Shown: positions 49,302 through 59,024, numbered from the stretch's first letter. The stretch: DNA of 64,000 bases from Nostoc linckia z4 (GCF_002608075.1 NZ_LAHA01000021.1:62001-126000); one strand, 5' to 3'. Notes: generated from the sequence alone by a model not told the origin. Numbers and translations are program-made.

Positions 49302-49530
49302 GGGGCATTGGGCATTGGGCATTGGGCATTGGGCATTGGGCATTGGGCATTGGGCATTGGGCATTGGGCATTGGGCATTGGGCGTGGGGCATTGGGCATT
49401 GGGAATGGTGTCTCCCCGAAGTTCTGATGCCTGCGGTAACCCCTTCGGTGTACGCCCCAAGCCGACGCTGGTGACTTCTCTCCTTGTCTGCCTTGTCTTC
49501 CCATGCCCAATGCCCCATGCCCCATCCCCA
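49302..49530. repeat. 7-bp STRR array (GGGCATT, about 14 units) with inverted arm
   Basis: GGCATTG units run from 49304 to about 49408. An inverted arm of CCCAATG/CCCCATG units lies at 49500-49530, with a GGTGACTTCTCTCCTTGTCT block shared with 43381 between them. Confidence 0.93.
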
Positions 49531-49834
49531 ATATTCCATTGAGATGAGTTATTTTGTTCCATTGGGCGACAGTTGTGGCAGTATGGAAAGAAGTTAGAAA
49601 GTTGGCTAAGGAACTGTCGGGAAGTTTATCGGGTGTTTTCCCTTACTAGGCCAAGCTTTTAACAACTTCCGCCTCACTACCGCTTGCTTAAAAAGCCGAT
49701 TAAAAACTAGATCAAGGTCTTCAAAACCATATTTTCGCATTTTAGAAAATATTCTGACGAATGTTGGTATTATCGTCTGAATGTTTGGAATGAACTGCGA
49801 AAGCACTTAACATATTTCCCACCTTGACTATTCA

Positions 49835-50113
49835 ATGAATCCAGAAAACGCAGAAACTTACATAAATCATCCAACTTGGGGTTTACTTTACAAGATCTGT
49901 ATGGTTGATGAAAACCAAGATCTATTCACCACACTTTATGCCCAGCGTTTATTTTTTTTGGTGGCAAATGACATTAAAGGTGTTAAGTTCCAGCCTATCG
50001 GACGCACTGAAGCTAGAATGATGTTGGAAAATCGCTTACGCACCCTGCGTCGCACTGGGCAATCTCAGGAGTACGATCAGCTTCAGAGTGTTTTCCAACG
50101 CACCTTCCAATGA
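49835..50113 (+). CDS. pipX: PipX, NtcA co-activator
   Basis: A 92-residue protein with the PipX Tudor-like domain: ETYINHPTWGLLYKICMVDE and LYAQRLFFLVANDIKGVKF. PipX binds either PII or the nitrogen regulator NtcA, so it links 2-oxoglutarate level to nitrogen gene expression. Two C-terminal helices follow (EARMMLENRLRTLRR). Its stop overlaps the next gene's start by four bases, the conserved cyanobacterial pipX-pipY arrangement. Confidence 0.95.
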   Translation: MNPENAETYINHPTWGLLYKICMVDENQDLFTTLYAQRLFFLVANDIKGVKFQPIGRTEARMMLENRLRTLRRTGQSQEYDQLQSVFQRTFQ

Positions 50114-50778
50114 ACAGTTCGATTTACGAACGTATTGTTTCTATTCGTTCCTCGCTACCAACTTCAGTCAGATTGATTGCTGTCAGCAAGCAAGTTTCTA
50201 CTGAGGCGATTCGCTGTGCCTATGCGGCAGGAATTCGTGATTTTGGGGAAAGCCGCATCCAAGAAGCTTCCATTAAACAAGCCCAGTTGCAAGACTTATC
50301 GGATATTACTTGGCACTTTATTGGACATTTGCAAAGCAATAAAGCCAAAAAAGCCATTGAACAATTTCAATGGATTCACTCCGTAGATAATTTAAAGCTG
50401 GCAGTGCGCTTAGAACAATTGGCGCAACAACTAGGAGTGACTCCCCAAGTTTGCTTGCAAGTGAAAATTCTTCCCGATCCTTACAAGTCGGGTTGGAGTG
50501 TACCAGAACTTTTGTCTGATTTACCTGCTCTAAATCAATGTAAAACTTTACAAATTCAAGGTTTAATGACAATTCCACCCATAGGATTGGCTGATGCCGA
50601 AATTCTAAGTGTGTTTGAGCGATGTCGCCAATTGGCAAAAGAAATCCAAGAGCAAGACTGGTCGCATATTAAAATGCAGCAGTTGTCTATGGGTATGTCA
50701 GGCGACTACGAACTGGCAGTGCAAGCAGGGACAACGATGGTACGATTGGGAACCATCTTATTTGGCCATCGCCCATAG
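50110..50778 (+). CDS. pipY: PipY, YggS/PROSC-family PLP homeostasis protein
   Basis: A 222-residue single-domain PLP-binding protein. The PLP lysine is in IAVSKQVS, and conserved segments are FGESRIQEA, WHFIGHLQSNK and LSMGMSGDYELAVQAGTTMVRLG. It keeps pyridoxal phosphate and amino-acid pools in balance and has no catalytic activity known. It is translationally coupled to pipX. Confidence 0.96.
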   Translation: MNSSIYERIVSIRSSLPTSVRLIAVSKQVSTEAIRCAYAAGIRDFGESRIQEASIKQAQLQDLSDITWHFIGHLQSNKAKKAIEQFQWIHSVDNLKLAVRLEQLAQQLGVTPQVCLQVKILPDPYKSGWSVPELLSDLPALNQCKTLQIQGLMTIPPIGLADAEILSVFERCRQLAKEIQEQDWSHIKMQQLSMGMSGDYELAVQAGTTMVRLGTILFGHRP

Positions 50779-51161
50779 CATACTAGTGCCACGCTTGTGG
50801 TTAAGTATTAATTGAAGGTCGGGATTTGATGACAACAATTTTGTAACAGACTGGTGCAATTAGAAACAAAGGATATAGTATTGACAAGAGCAATCGCCAA
50901 GTAAAATTCGGGTAAAAGAACTTTCCTTTGGACAAACCTTAGGATATAATCTTGACTCATTATTATGTTTAGGCGATGTACAGGCCTTGCTAAAAGTGTC
51001 CGTTCATCGCCAAAGCCCGTAGTATAGGCTACAAATAGCAATATATTTGCTGAAGTATCCGACCATGTAGCGATGCCTACGGCGGGCTACGCCTACGCAG
51101 ATGGCTGAATTAACCATTTAAGCCAAGTCAATACCGGCTATTCGCACCAGGAGAGTACACA
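50779..51161. other. Spacer with palindromic GCCTACGG motif
   Basis: It holds an AT-rich stretch and a palindrome-like motif near 51066-51096 (GTAGCGATGCCTACGG then GGCTACGCCTACGC), a dispersed type. The sepF promoter should lie here. Confidence 0.5.
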
Positions 51162-51770
51162 ATGAACAACATTTTTTCCAAACTCAGGGACTTTGTAGGC
51201 CTAAATGAGCAAGTGGAATACGAGTATTACGAAGAAGAACCAGATACAGAGAATAACTACCAAAATCTCTATCAACAAGAAAATCCCCAACCAGTACCAC
51301 AAGAAACCCCAGCAACTCAAAATAGACGTTGGCGGGAACCAGTGCCTACAATGGGAGAAGAGATAGCAGCAGCAGGGTCAAAGCCAATGGGGAATGTGAT
51401 TGGTATGCCAGGAGCAATTAACGGAATTTCGGAAGTTTTAGTACTCGAACCACGCACCTTTGAAGAAATGCCTCAGGCAATTCAAGCGCTGCGAGAACGC
51501 AAGTCAGTGGTGTTGAACCTGACAATTATGGATCCAGACCAAGCTCAGCGAGCAGTGGATTTTGTCGCAGGTGGCACTTACGCTTTAGATGGACATCAAG
51601 AACGCATCGGTGAGAGCATCTTTTTGTTTACACCAAGCTGCGTACAAGTTAGTACCCAAGGTGGCGTTCTTCATGAAGTACCACAACCACCAGTCCGTCC
51701 TTCTCGCCCCGCAGGTTCTTCACCTTCAAATCAAAGTTGGGGTAACGAACCTAACCGGATGGCACAATAA
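51162..51770 (+). CDS. sepF: Cell division protein SepF
   Basis: A 202-residue protein with an amphipathic N-terminal membrane-binding helix ([13 protein letters not shown]), an acidic Tyr-rich linker ([14 protein letters not shown]), and the SepF core ([56 protein letters not shown]). It anchors FtsZ to the membrane and shapes the septum; cyanobacteria use it as Cdv2. It is followed by proC, as is common. Confidence 0.96.
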   Translation: MNNIFSKLRDFVGLNEQVEYEYYEEEPDTENNYQNLYQQENPQPVPQETPATQNRRWREPVPTMGEEIAAAGSKPMGNVIGMPGAINGISEVLVLEPRTFEEMPQAIQALRERKSVVLNLTIMDPDQAQRAVDFVAGGTYALDGHQERIGESIFLFTPSCVQVSTQGGVLHEVPQPPVRPSRPAGSSPSNQSWGNEPNRMAQ

Positions 51771-51901
51771 AATTAAATTAGTCTTTTGTCCTCTTATTGA
51801 AAGTGAAACTACTGCCTTGGACGGGTCTCCTGGCTAAAAGCAAGTAGCATTTGATGGTAGAAATTCTCCACCCAAACTTTGCGCTTTGTCCTTTGTTTGT
51901 T

Positions 51902-51968
51902 AGGAATAAACAATGACGAATGACAAATGACCGATGACAAATGACTAATGACCAATGACTAATGACTA
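51902..51968. repeat. 7-bp STRR array (AATGACY) overlapping the proC start
   Basis: Units such as AATGACC, AATGACT and GATGACA repeat to the proC start, and the initiating ATG is part of the last unit. A similar AATGACC array lies before folE. Confidence 0.88.
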
Positions 51969-52780
51969 TTAAATTTGGCTTAATTGGTGGTGGGGTAATG
52001 GGAGAATCGCTGTTATCCCGCCTTATTGCCCTTGGAATTTATAAATCCTCAGAAGTCATAGTTAGCGAACCGCTACCCTCACGCCAGGAATTTTTAAAAC
52101 AGCGCTACAATGTTGCCGTTGCAACTGATAGTAGCCAGGTTTTCACGGAAGCCAAAGAAGTAGTGTTTTTGGCAGTGAAACCCCAGGTTTTTAGTACCAT
52201 TGCTCAAGAGTTAGCTGATATTGATATTCTGAAAATAGAACACCCACCATTGATTATTTCCATCTTAGCGGGTGTAACTTTAAGTCAGTTAGAAGCTGCA
52301 TTTGTGCAACTACCAGTAATTAGAGCAATGCCCAACACTCCAGCAACAGTGGGAGCAGGAGTTACAGCAGTTTGTTTGGGTGCATATACCAACCAGAAGC
52401 ATCACCAAATAGCACATCAAGTTTTTGGATCTGTGGGCGAAGTTGTAGAAGTTTCAGAAGTGCTGATGGACGCAGTTACAGGGTTATCTGGTAGCGGCCC
52501 GGCTTATGTGGCGCTATTGATAGAAGCACTTGCTGATGGTGGAGTAGCCGCAGGTTTACCCAGAATCATTGCCAATCAACTAGCCTTGCAAACAGTACTG
52601 GGAACAGCAAAACTGTTGCAGGAAACCAAAATGCACCCAGCAGAACTCAAAGATCGCGTTACTAGTCCTGGTGGTACAACAATCGCCGGGATTGCCCAAT
52701 TAGAAAAGGCAGGATTTCGCTCTGCTTTAATTGAAGCAGTAAAAGCTGCCACAGAGCGATCGCAAGAGCTGGGAAAATGA
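51962..52780 (+). CDS. proC: Pyrroline-5-carboxylate reductase
   Basis: A 272-residue NAD(P)H-dependent enzyme that completes proline synthesis. The cofactor loop is FGLIGGGVMGESLL, followed by VFLAVKPQVF, RAMPNTPATVGAG and the C-terminal dimer region DAVTGLSGSGPAYVALLIEALADGG. TSPGGTTIAG is conserved. The start codon is embedded in an AATGACY repeat, so several ATGs precede it out of frame or upstream. Downstream are GGGGCAT repeats. Confidence 0.96.
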   Translation: MTIKFGLIGGGVMGESLLSRLIALGIYKSSEVIVSEPLPSRQEFLKQRYNVAVATDSSQVFTEAKEVVFLAVKPQVFSTIAQELADIDILKIEHPPLIISILAGVTLSQLEAAFVQLPVIRAMPNTPATVGAGVTAVCLGAYTNQKHHQIAHQVFGSVGEVVEVSEVLMDAVTGLSGSGPAYVALLIEALADGGVAAGLPRIIANQLALQTVLGTAKLLQETKMHPAELKDRVTSPGGTTIAGIAQLEKAGFRSALIEAVKAATERSQELGK

Positions 52781-52977
52781 AAAATGGGGCATGGGGCATG
52801 GGGGATAGGGCATAGGATGACAGAGAAGAGGTAGTGTGAGGAGATTATCAAAAAGCTTCTCAACCTCCCCACTGCCAATGCCCCATGCCCAATGCCCAAT
52901 GCCCAATGCCCAATTCCTAACAAAGTTGACAAAAGACCCGTTAGTATAGTAAACAGTCTGGTTGCAAATGTGATTGA

Positions 52978-55650
52978 GTGAATTATCCCGCGCCTTCTCC
53001 TGAACTTGACCTGAGGTCGATATTTCCCTTTGAACTGGATCGGTTCCAAAAGGATGCCATCGCATCCCTCAACGCTGGACGTTCCGTAGTTGTATGTGCG
53101 CCTACAGGTTCGGGCAAAACATTAGTAGGGGAATATGCCATTTATCGCGCCCTGTCGCGAGGAAAACGTGTGTTCTACACTACTCCCCTGAAGGCGTTGT
53201 CGAATCAAAAATTACGTGATTTTCGAGAAAAATTCGGGTTGGATTTGGTGGGACTGTTAACAGGAGATGCTTCCATTAACAGGGATGCACCAATTTTGGT
53301 GATGACCACAGAAATTTTCCGCAATATGCTTTATGGTACACCCATTGGGCAAGTGGGCATTTCGTTAGTGGACGTTGAGGCGGTGGTGTTAGATGAATGC
53401 CACTACATGAACGATCGCCAACGCGGTACCGTTTGGGAAGAATCAATCATCTACTGTCCCCACGAAGTCCAATTAGTAGCCCTTTCGGCAACTGTAGCCA
53501 ATAGCGATCAACTCACCGATTGGCTCAATCGCGTCCACGGGCCAACAGACCTGATTTACTCGGATTTTCGCCCAGTACCTTTGGAATTTCATTTTTGTAA
53601 TGCCAAAGGCTTGTTTCCGCTGTTGAATGATAGCAAAACCAAAATTAACCCCCGTCTGGCTAATCGCGGTAAAAGAAGACAAGGCGATCGGGGGAAAGCT
53701 GGTAGACCAGAGGCCCCCGGAATTATTTATACCCTGAGCCACTTGCAGCAAAGGGATATGCTACCAGCCATTTACTTTATCTTCAGCCGTCGGGGATGTG
53801 ATAAAGCAGTGGCAGAAGTGGGGGATTTATGGCTGGTAAATAATGAAGAGTCGCAAATTTTACGGGAACAAATTGATGAGTTTTTAAACCGCAATCCCGA
53901 AGCCGGACGTTCCGGACAAATTGCTCCCCTGTACAGAGGAATCGCTGCCCACCACGCCGGGATTTTACCTGCATGGAAAGCATTGGTGGAAGAATTATTT
54001 CAGCAAGGGCTGATTAAAGTGGTATTCGCCACTGAGACATTGGCAGCCGGAATTAATATGCCCGCCCGGACAACGGTAATTTCCACCCTTTCCAAGCGTA
54101 CTGACACTGGACACCGCCTGCTAAACGCTTCCGAATTTCTGCAAATGGCGGGACGAGCAGGCCGCCGGGGAATGGATAAACAAGGTCATGTGGTGACAGT
54201 GCAAACTCCCTTTGAAGGAGCTAAAGAAGCTGCCTATTTGGCCACATCCAAGCCAGATCCTCTAGTCAGCCAGTTTACGCCGAGTTACGGTATGGTACTC
54301 AACTTGCTGCAAACTCATACCTTAGAGGAAGCTAGGGAACTGATAGAACGCAGTTTTGGGCAGTATATGGCGACTTTGCATTTAAGGCCAGAATACGATG
54401 AAATAACCGAACTGCAAGCGCAATTAGCCCAATTACAAGAGCAAATCGCCGCCGTTGATGAAAATGAACTGGCTGTTTATGAGAAATTGCGGCAACGCTT
54501 GAAGGTAGAACGCCAGATATTGAAAACTCTACAAGAACAAGCCCTCTCAGATAGGCAAGAACAATTGGCGATGATGTTGGGCTTTGCAGTGTCGGGAACT
54601 CTGTTGAGTCTCAAAGGTAAAAATATCCCAGTATCTTCACCCGTAACCGCAGTGTTAGTGGGAAAAACCCCTGGTTCTGGCGACACTCCTTACTTGGTAT
54701 GCTTGGGATACGATAACCGTTGGTATGTGGCAACTACAGCAGATGTAGTGGATTTGTATGCCGAACTGCCGCGAGTTGAAGTACCACCTGAAGTACTACC
54801 ACCAACAGAAATGTCATTGAAACCGGGGCAGTCAACTCTTGGCGATGCCGAAACATTTGCCATCGCCACTCGAATTCCCAATCCCATAGAGTCTTTGTAT
54901 ATGGCACCAGAGGTTGCCGAACAACTCAGTCGTGTTACCGCTATCCAAGAGCAAATAGAAGCTCATCCCATACATCAATCAGGCAATGTCGGAACTATTT
55001 TCAAACGCAGGGCCCGGTATGTTGAACTAGAAGCTGAACTCGAAGAGTTGCAAGCGGTAGTGGAGCAACAGTCACAACGTCATTGGGAAGAATTTCTCAA
55101 TTTAATTGCTATTCTGCAACACTTTGGTGCATTAGATAACCTATTACCCACACAACTAGGGCAAATTGCTGCTGCCATTCGTGGTGAAAATGAATTGTGG
55201 CTGGGTTTAGTATTCGCTAGCCGCGAACTGGACAACTTAGATCCGCACCATTTAGCAGCAGCGGCGGCCGCTTTGGTGACAGAAACTCCACGTCCAGATA
55301 GTAAGGTTAACTTTGACCTCAGTAATGAAGTCACAGAAGCCTTAGGAAAGTTACGGGGAATTCGTCGGCAGATGTTCCAATTACAACGTCGCTATAACGT
55401 AGCTTTACCTATATGGCTGGAGTTTGAGTTAATTGCCTTAGTGGAACAGTGGGCGCTGGGTATGGAGTGGACAGAACTGTGCAATAACACCAGTTTGGAC
55501 GAAGGTGACGTAGTGAGAATTTTACGGCGGACATTGGATTTATTATCGCAGATACCCCATGTTCCCCACTTACCAGATTCTTTCCAGCGTAATGCTTATC
55601 GGGCAATGCAGCTGATTGATAGATTCCCTGTGAATGAAGTGGTTGAATGA
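52978..55650 (+). CDS. Ski2-like DEAD/DEAH RNA helicase with DSHCT domain
   Basis: An 890-residue superfamily 2 helicase. Motifs are CAPTGSGKTLVGEYA (I), TTPLKALSNQKL (Ia), LDECHYMND (II), LSATVAN (III), FATETLAAGINMPARTT (V) and QMAGRAGRRGMD (VI). The C-terminal DSHCT domain includes ALGMEWTELCNNTSLDEGDVVR. It resembles Mtr4/Ski2 and plastid ISE2, so a role in RNA processing or decay is likely. A basic insert (RLANRGKRRQGDRGKAGRPE) precedes motif IV. It starts at GTG and a TATAGT lies 30 bp upstream. Confidence 0.92.
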   Translation: MNYPAPSPELDLRSIFPFELDRFQKDAIASLNAGRSVVVCAPTGSGKTLVGEYAIYRALSRGKRVFYTTPLKALSNQKLRDFREKFGLDLVGLLTGDASINRDAPILVMTTEIFRNMLYGTPIGQVGISLVDVEAVVLDECHYMNDRQRGTVWEESIIYCPHEVQLVALSATVANSDQLTDWLNRVHGPTDLIYSDFRPVPLEFHFCNAKGLFPLLNDSKTKINPRLANRGKRRQGDRGKAGRPEAPGIIYTLSHLQQRDMLPAIYFIFSRRGCDKAVAEVGDLWLVNNEESQILREQIDEFLNRNPEAGRSGQIAPLYRGIAAHHAGILPAWKALVEELFQQGLIKVVFATETLAAGINMPARTTVISTLSKRTDTGHRLLNASEFLQMAGRAGRRGMDKQGHVVTVQTPFEGAKEAAYLATSKPDPLVSQFTPSYGMVLNLLQTHTLEEARELIERSFGQYMATLHLRPEYDEITELQAQLAQLQEQIAAVDENELAVYEKLRQRLKVERQILKTLQEQALSDRQEQLAMMLGFAVSGTLLSLKGKNIPVSSPVTAVLVGKTPGSGDTPYLVCLGYDNRWYVATTADVVDLYAELPRVEVPPEVLPPTEMSLKPGQSTLGDAETFAIATRIPNPIESLYMAPEVAEQLSRVTAIQEQIEAHPIHQSGNVGTIFKRRARYVELEAELEELQAVVEQQSQRHWEEFLNLIAILQHFGALDNLLPTQLGQIAAAIRGENELWLGLVFASRELDNLDPHHLAAAAAALVTETPRPDSKVNFDLSNEVTEALGKLRGIRRQMFQLQRRYNVALPIWLEFELIALVEQWALGMEWTELCNNTSLDEGDVVRILRRTLDLLSQIPHVPHLPDSFQRNAYRAMQLIDRFPVNEVVE

Positions 55651-56049
55651 AGCGGACACGAGGGGGACACGGGGATGCAGGGACATAGTAACGGTGAGAA
55701 ATGAATCTCTGCATCGTATATACTAGTCCCCGCGTCTTCATTCTTTGGTTACATAGCAACAGTCAAGGCGGTTAGGACATTAACATACGAAAAAACTTAG
55801 ACATCAAAAGACTTTTCACTCAGTCCCCAGTCCCTTGCTTTAATTAAAAATGCTTTTTTGGTTTGTATACTTTTTACCAAATTTAGGATCGGTGGTATTG
55901 TTTGGAATTCTGGGAATGGCTTTGTAATTGAGACTTTCGAGCCAACATCCAAACTTTAAAATCCAAAATTGGTACAGTTTTGTAGACTATCAGGATGTTG
56001 TTAACAGTTGAATAGAAGTTATTGCGATCGCCATCAAGACTTTTCAACT
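55651..56049. other. Spacer with no recognised gene
   Basis: It contains short GGGGACACG-type runs near 55662 and AT-rich sequence. No coding frame is supported. Confidence 0.5.
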
Positions 56050-56427
56050 CTAGTACACCAAGTTGCCAGTGCCACGCAACTGACGCAGAGAATTTATGCA
56101 ATATGGACAGTCACAGGCAAATAATTTAATTGCAGCTTCGCTTTCCTCTTCAGTAAAGTCCAGCATCGCAATATTCTCATCTGATACTGATGTGACAACA
56201 GTGGTGGAACGTTGTTTAGAGGTGTAAGGTTGCTTTCTCTCAGAATCTCGAATGCATATAAAATCTTTACCGCCATGTGGGTTAGTGATGCAGGTGCGGC
56301 CGTCTTGGGTGTGCATTAATCGCTGAGTGATACTAGCATGGGCAGGATGAAATATTCCCAGGGTGGACATCAGCGAGGCAAAAATTGTGGAAGTAGAAAG
56401 CAAATTCAGTATTAGTTTTCTGTTCAT
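56050..56427 (-). CDS. Small secreted protein with C-terminal cysteine motif
   Basis: A 125-residue protein with a signal peptide (LILNLLSTSTIFASLMSTLG, cleavage near AHA). The mature part has CITNPHGGKDFICIRD and a C-terminal motif FACDCPYCINSLRQLRG. The paired cysteines could form disulphides or bind metal. I do not recognise the family. It is divergent from the next secreted protein gene. Confidence 0.7.
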   Translation of the reverse strand: MNRKLILNLLSTSTIFASLMSTLGIFHPAHASITQRLMHTQDGRTCITNPHGGKDFICIRDSERKQPYTSKQRSTTVVTSVSDENIAMLDFTEEESEAAIKLFACDCPYCINSLRQLRGTGNLVY

Positions 56428-56589
56428 CGGTTTCCCAATAAAATGTTTCTGAACGCTAAGGCTATCCGATTAAAAGTTATAGGTCAAGTGACCTTTTATC
56501 TATTTTCATCTATAAAATCAAAAATTTATCAGATTTTTAAATCCCAATCTGTAATCACATTTTGCGTTCTAAAACGTAATTTTTGCTGT

Positions 56590-56665
56590 AGGGAGGTGGG
56601 GAGAGGGGGAGATGGGGGAGATGGGGGAGATGGGGGAGATGGGAGAGACAAGGGAGACAAGGACA
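56590..56665. repeat. Tandem array (GGGGGAGAT then GGGAGACAA)
   Basis: A 9-bp GATGGGGGA unit repeats about four times and grades into GAGACAAGG units related to the array at 1867-1950. A GTCAACA heptamer run follows at about 56683-56703. Confidence 0.9.
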
Positions 56666-56747
56666 ATAACTTAATGCGTTAGTCAACAGTCAACAGTCAA
56701 CAAATTGATATCATTATTCCCAGTTTTTGTACTCTTATATTTATAAA

Positions 56748-57374
56748 ATGCGTAATTTGATACAGAAAATGGGTATTACAAATAAGTGTTTAAGATTAAA
56801 AAGGTTTGAAACTATGATTTTAGGCTTTAAACAAATTGGTACTGTATGTGCTGTGTTTTTATTAGTTAGTCCTAGCAGTTTTCCCAAGTCAGCAGTAGCT
56901 AGTGTTAAGCATCAGGCTCAACTAATAGCACAAGGACAAACTAAAATCCAATCACATCCAGTTTTTAGACCGATTTTGCCTAAATTAAAGCAAAAAACTC
57001 AAATCAAGATATTATTACCGAAGTTTATTCCAGAGTCGGATGGGGAATACCCGATTTACGCGATTATAGAAACTGCTAGCCAAAAGAAGTACGATATTTT
57101 ACTGGGTTTTAGTCCTGATTGTAATGGTGGAAATGCTTGCCGTTTGGGTGTGCTGTCTGCTGAAGCGGTAACCCAGAAAACGCCCCGCCTTACTGGTAAA
57201 CGTGTATCTTTAGCTAAAGGTATTACTGGCTATTTTGTAGATTTTAGTTGTGGTGCTAATTGTTCGGATGCTACCTTGACTTGGCGACAACAGGGCGTGC
57301 AATATACTGTGGGATTGAAAGCTGGCGATCGCGCTTCTTTAGTGAAAATGGCTAATTCGGCAATTAATCCCTAA
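56748..57374 (+). CDS. Secreted hypothetical protein
   Basis: About 208 residues. A hydrophobic segment (IGTVCAVFLLVSPSSFP) near the N-terminus looks like a signal peptide. The mature part has conserved-looking LLPKFIPES, FSPDCNGGNACRLGVLSAE and VDFSCGANCSDATLTWRQQG, with two cysteine pairs. The start is uncertain: ATGs at 56748 and 56814 both keep the signal, and the latter gives a more normal signal peptide. The stop is 15 bp from the convergent GGDEF gene. The family is not recognised. Confidence 0.72.
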   Translation: MRNLIQKMGITNKCLRLKRFETMILGFKQIGTVCAVFLLVSPSSFPKSAVASVKHQAQLIAQGQTKIQSHPVFRPILPKLKQKTQIKILLPKFIPESDGEYPIYAIIETASQKKYDILLGFSPDCNGGNACRLGVLSAEAVTQKTPRLTGKRVSLAKGITGYFVDFSCGANCSDATLTWRQQGVQYTVGLKAGDRASLVKMANSAINP

Positions 57375-57389
57375 ATTGTACTGTAGCAA

Positions 57390-58856
57390 TCACAAGCAAG
57401 TTTGATTGCGTCCGTTTTTCTTTGCCTCTCGAACTTTGTCACTAGCACGCTGCAACAAAGAAATAGGATTATCTTCTGGTATCAGTTGCACAATTCCAAT
57501 GCTAGCAGTCAGTCGAAACTGTTCGCCATTGTAAGCTGTAAGGATTTCCTGGCTCAGAGCTAGACGAATTCGTTCGGCTATTTGATAGCCTGTGTTCAAA
57601 TCGGTATCGGACATGACTATACAAAATTCTTCGCCACCGTAACGTGTCACCCAATCCACTCCTCTAACGTTACTTTTAAATACATGAGCAGCAGTTTTCA
57701 GTGCTTTATCTCCAGTGGGAAAGCCGTAGGTTCGATTGACTTCACCAAAATAATCTAGATCTAAGAGTATTACTGTTAATGGTTGCTGATACTTGTGAGA
57801 CTTTTCTATTTCCCGCAATAGTAATCTGTCGAGATAGCGGCGATTGAAAATCTCAGTCAAGCCATCGTGTTCAGCTTCTGCTCTGTATTTCTTCGCTAAA
57901 CGACTAGCCTTAAGCACCATCTCATTAATCATCCGTTCAGCAGTGACGCGAATTCGATGCTCAAAATCAGTAATTAGCTTATCTTGTCCAGAAGCGTCTG
58001 CAATAGCATCAAATTCCTCAGCAGTGACAACTTGGTTGCGTCCCTTCTGTTTAGCAGCATAGACGCATTGATTGATTTCTTGCCACAGTTGTTCAAGAGA
58101 TGAATGTCCAGTCATGGGTACCACTCCCAAGGAAGCTGTGATATGAACTGAAGACTTTTCCTTAAGTCTGAATTCATAAGTTTCGATTTGAGTTCTGAGA
58201 AATTCTGCAAAAGCTTTTCCCTGCTCAGTATTACCACGCATACAAATAGCAAATTTATCACCCCCCGTCCGAGCGACAATTCCTGCTCCTAGAGAGTACT
58301 TTTGTAAAATCTGCCCGACCTCCTGCAAAATCTGATCCCCCGCAATATGACCGTGACTATCGTTAATAAACTTAAAACGGTCAATATCAAGGTAAATCAA
58401 ACATACAGACTCTACATCTTCGTTGGATGTTAAAAGCTCGATGGCATAATCATTAAACTTACGAAAATTAGCAGTCCCCGTTAATTTATCAAGATTAAAA
58501 GAATGCTTTTGCTTGCTATGCCATAAACTCCGTTGCAAACGCAAACCGATTTGCCAATCAATGGCATCCCGTTTACAGGTTTCATCCCCTGCATCCAACC
58601 AAGAAAGAGCAGTGGATTCTTGCTCTATAGTGTCTATCAAAATTACTGTTGGCAAACCAACATTAGTGTATATAAACTTGACTTGCTCCAAATTATCAAA
58701 ATTCCTAATATCAAGTACAACAGCATTAAAATGTTTCTCAAATAAAGCGGGACTATCAACTTGAACCCACTCCAAATTGAGAGATAAATTTTGGGGTTTG
58801 GGCAAATCAGTTGGACTGCACCAAGCAACTCGTATCACTTTCAATTGTTCGTTCAT
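57390..58856 (-). CDS. Tandem GGDEF protein with degenerate receiver-like N-terminus
   Basis: About 488 residues. The N-terminal 110 residues resemble a receiver but lack an obvious phosphorylation motif. The first GGDEF domain has ARTGGDKFAI, in which the Glu is replaced by Lys. The second has TRYGGEEFCIV with the diguanylate cyclase signature intact. A helical linker (about 285-335) separates them. So c-di-GMP synthesis is likely from the second domain only, the first being regulatory; that is inference. I use the ATG at 58856. Confidence 0.9.
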   Translation of the reverse strand: MNEQLKVIRVAWCSPTDLPKPQNLSLNLEWVQVDSPALFEKHFNAVVLDIRNFDNLEQVKFIYTNVGLPTVILIDTIEQESTALSWLDAGDETCKRDAIDWQIGLRLQRSLWHSKQKHSFNLDKLTGTANFRKFNDYAIELLTSNEDVESVCLIYLDIDRFKFINDSHGHIAGDQILQEVGQILQKYSLGAGIVARTGGDKFAICMRGNTEQGKAFAEFLRTQIETYEFRLKEKSSVHITASLGVVPMTGHSSLEQLWQEINQCVYAAKQKGRNQVVTAEEFDAIADASGQDKLITDFEHRIRVTAERMINEMVLKASRLAKKYRAEAEHDGLTEIFNRRYLDRLLLREIEKSHKYQQPLTVILLDLDYFGEVNRTYGFPTGDKALKTAAHVFKSNVRGVDWVTRYGGEEFCIVMSDTDLNTGYQIAERIRLALSQEILTAYNGEQFRLTASIGIVQLIPEDNPISLLQRASDKVREAKKNGRNQTCL

Positions 58857-58918
58857 TAATTGCAATTTTACTAACTGATAACTGGAAAATAGTTTTGTAA
58901 AATACTTAATTATGCTTA

Positions 58919-59024
58919 TATAGCAATCCTATTTCAGTTGTGAACATATAGGTGTTGACTGTTGACTGTTAACAATCAATAACCCTAACATGTAAGATTT
59001 CATAAATTATTTGGGAGTGCTATA
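58919..59024. mobile_element. 106-bp MITE-like element
   Basis: The ends TATAGCAATCC (58919-58929) and GGAGTGCTATA (59014-59024) are inverted with one mismatch. The interior contains a TTGACTG/AACAATC run. Blocks of it recur in reverse at 4500-4520 and 4711-4798. It has no coding capacity. Confidence 0.7.

Noticed and set aside
49264..49562. Overlapping ORFs rich in Asn-Ala-Gln-Cys-Pro-Met or Gly-His-Trp-Ala-Leu
   Set aside because: They are translations of the GGGCATT array in several frames.
51066..51079. GTA-N8-TAC match to the NtcA site before sepF
   Set aside because: It is part of a dispersed palindromic GCCTACGG repeat, so the match is not informative.
52926..52950. TTGACA and TATAGT as a promoter for the DSHCT helicase
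   Set aside because: The spacer is only 13 bp, too short for a sigma-70 promoter, although the TATAGT alone may act as a -10 element.
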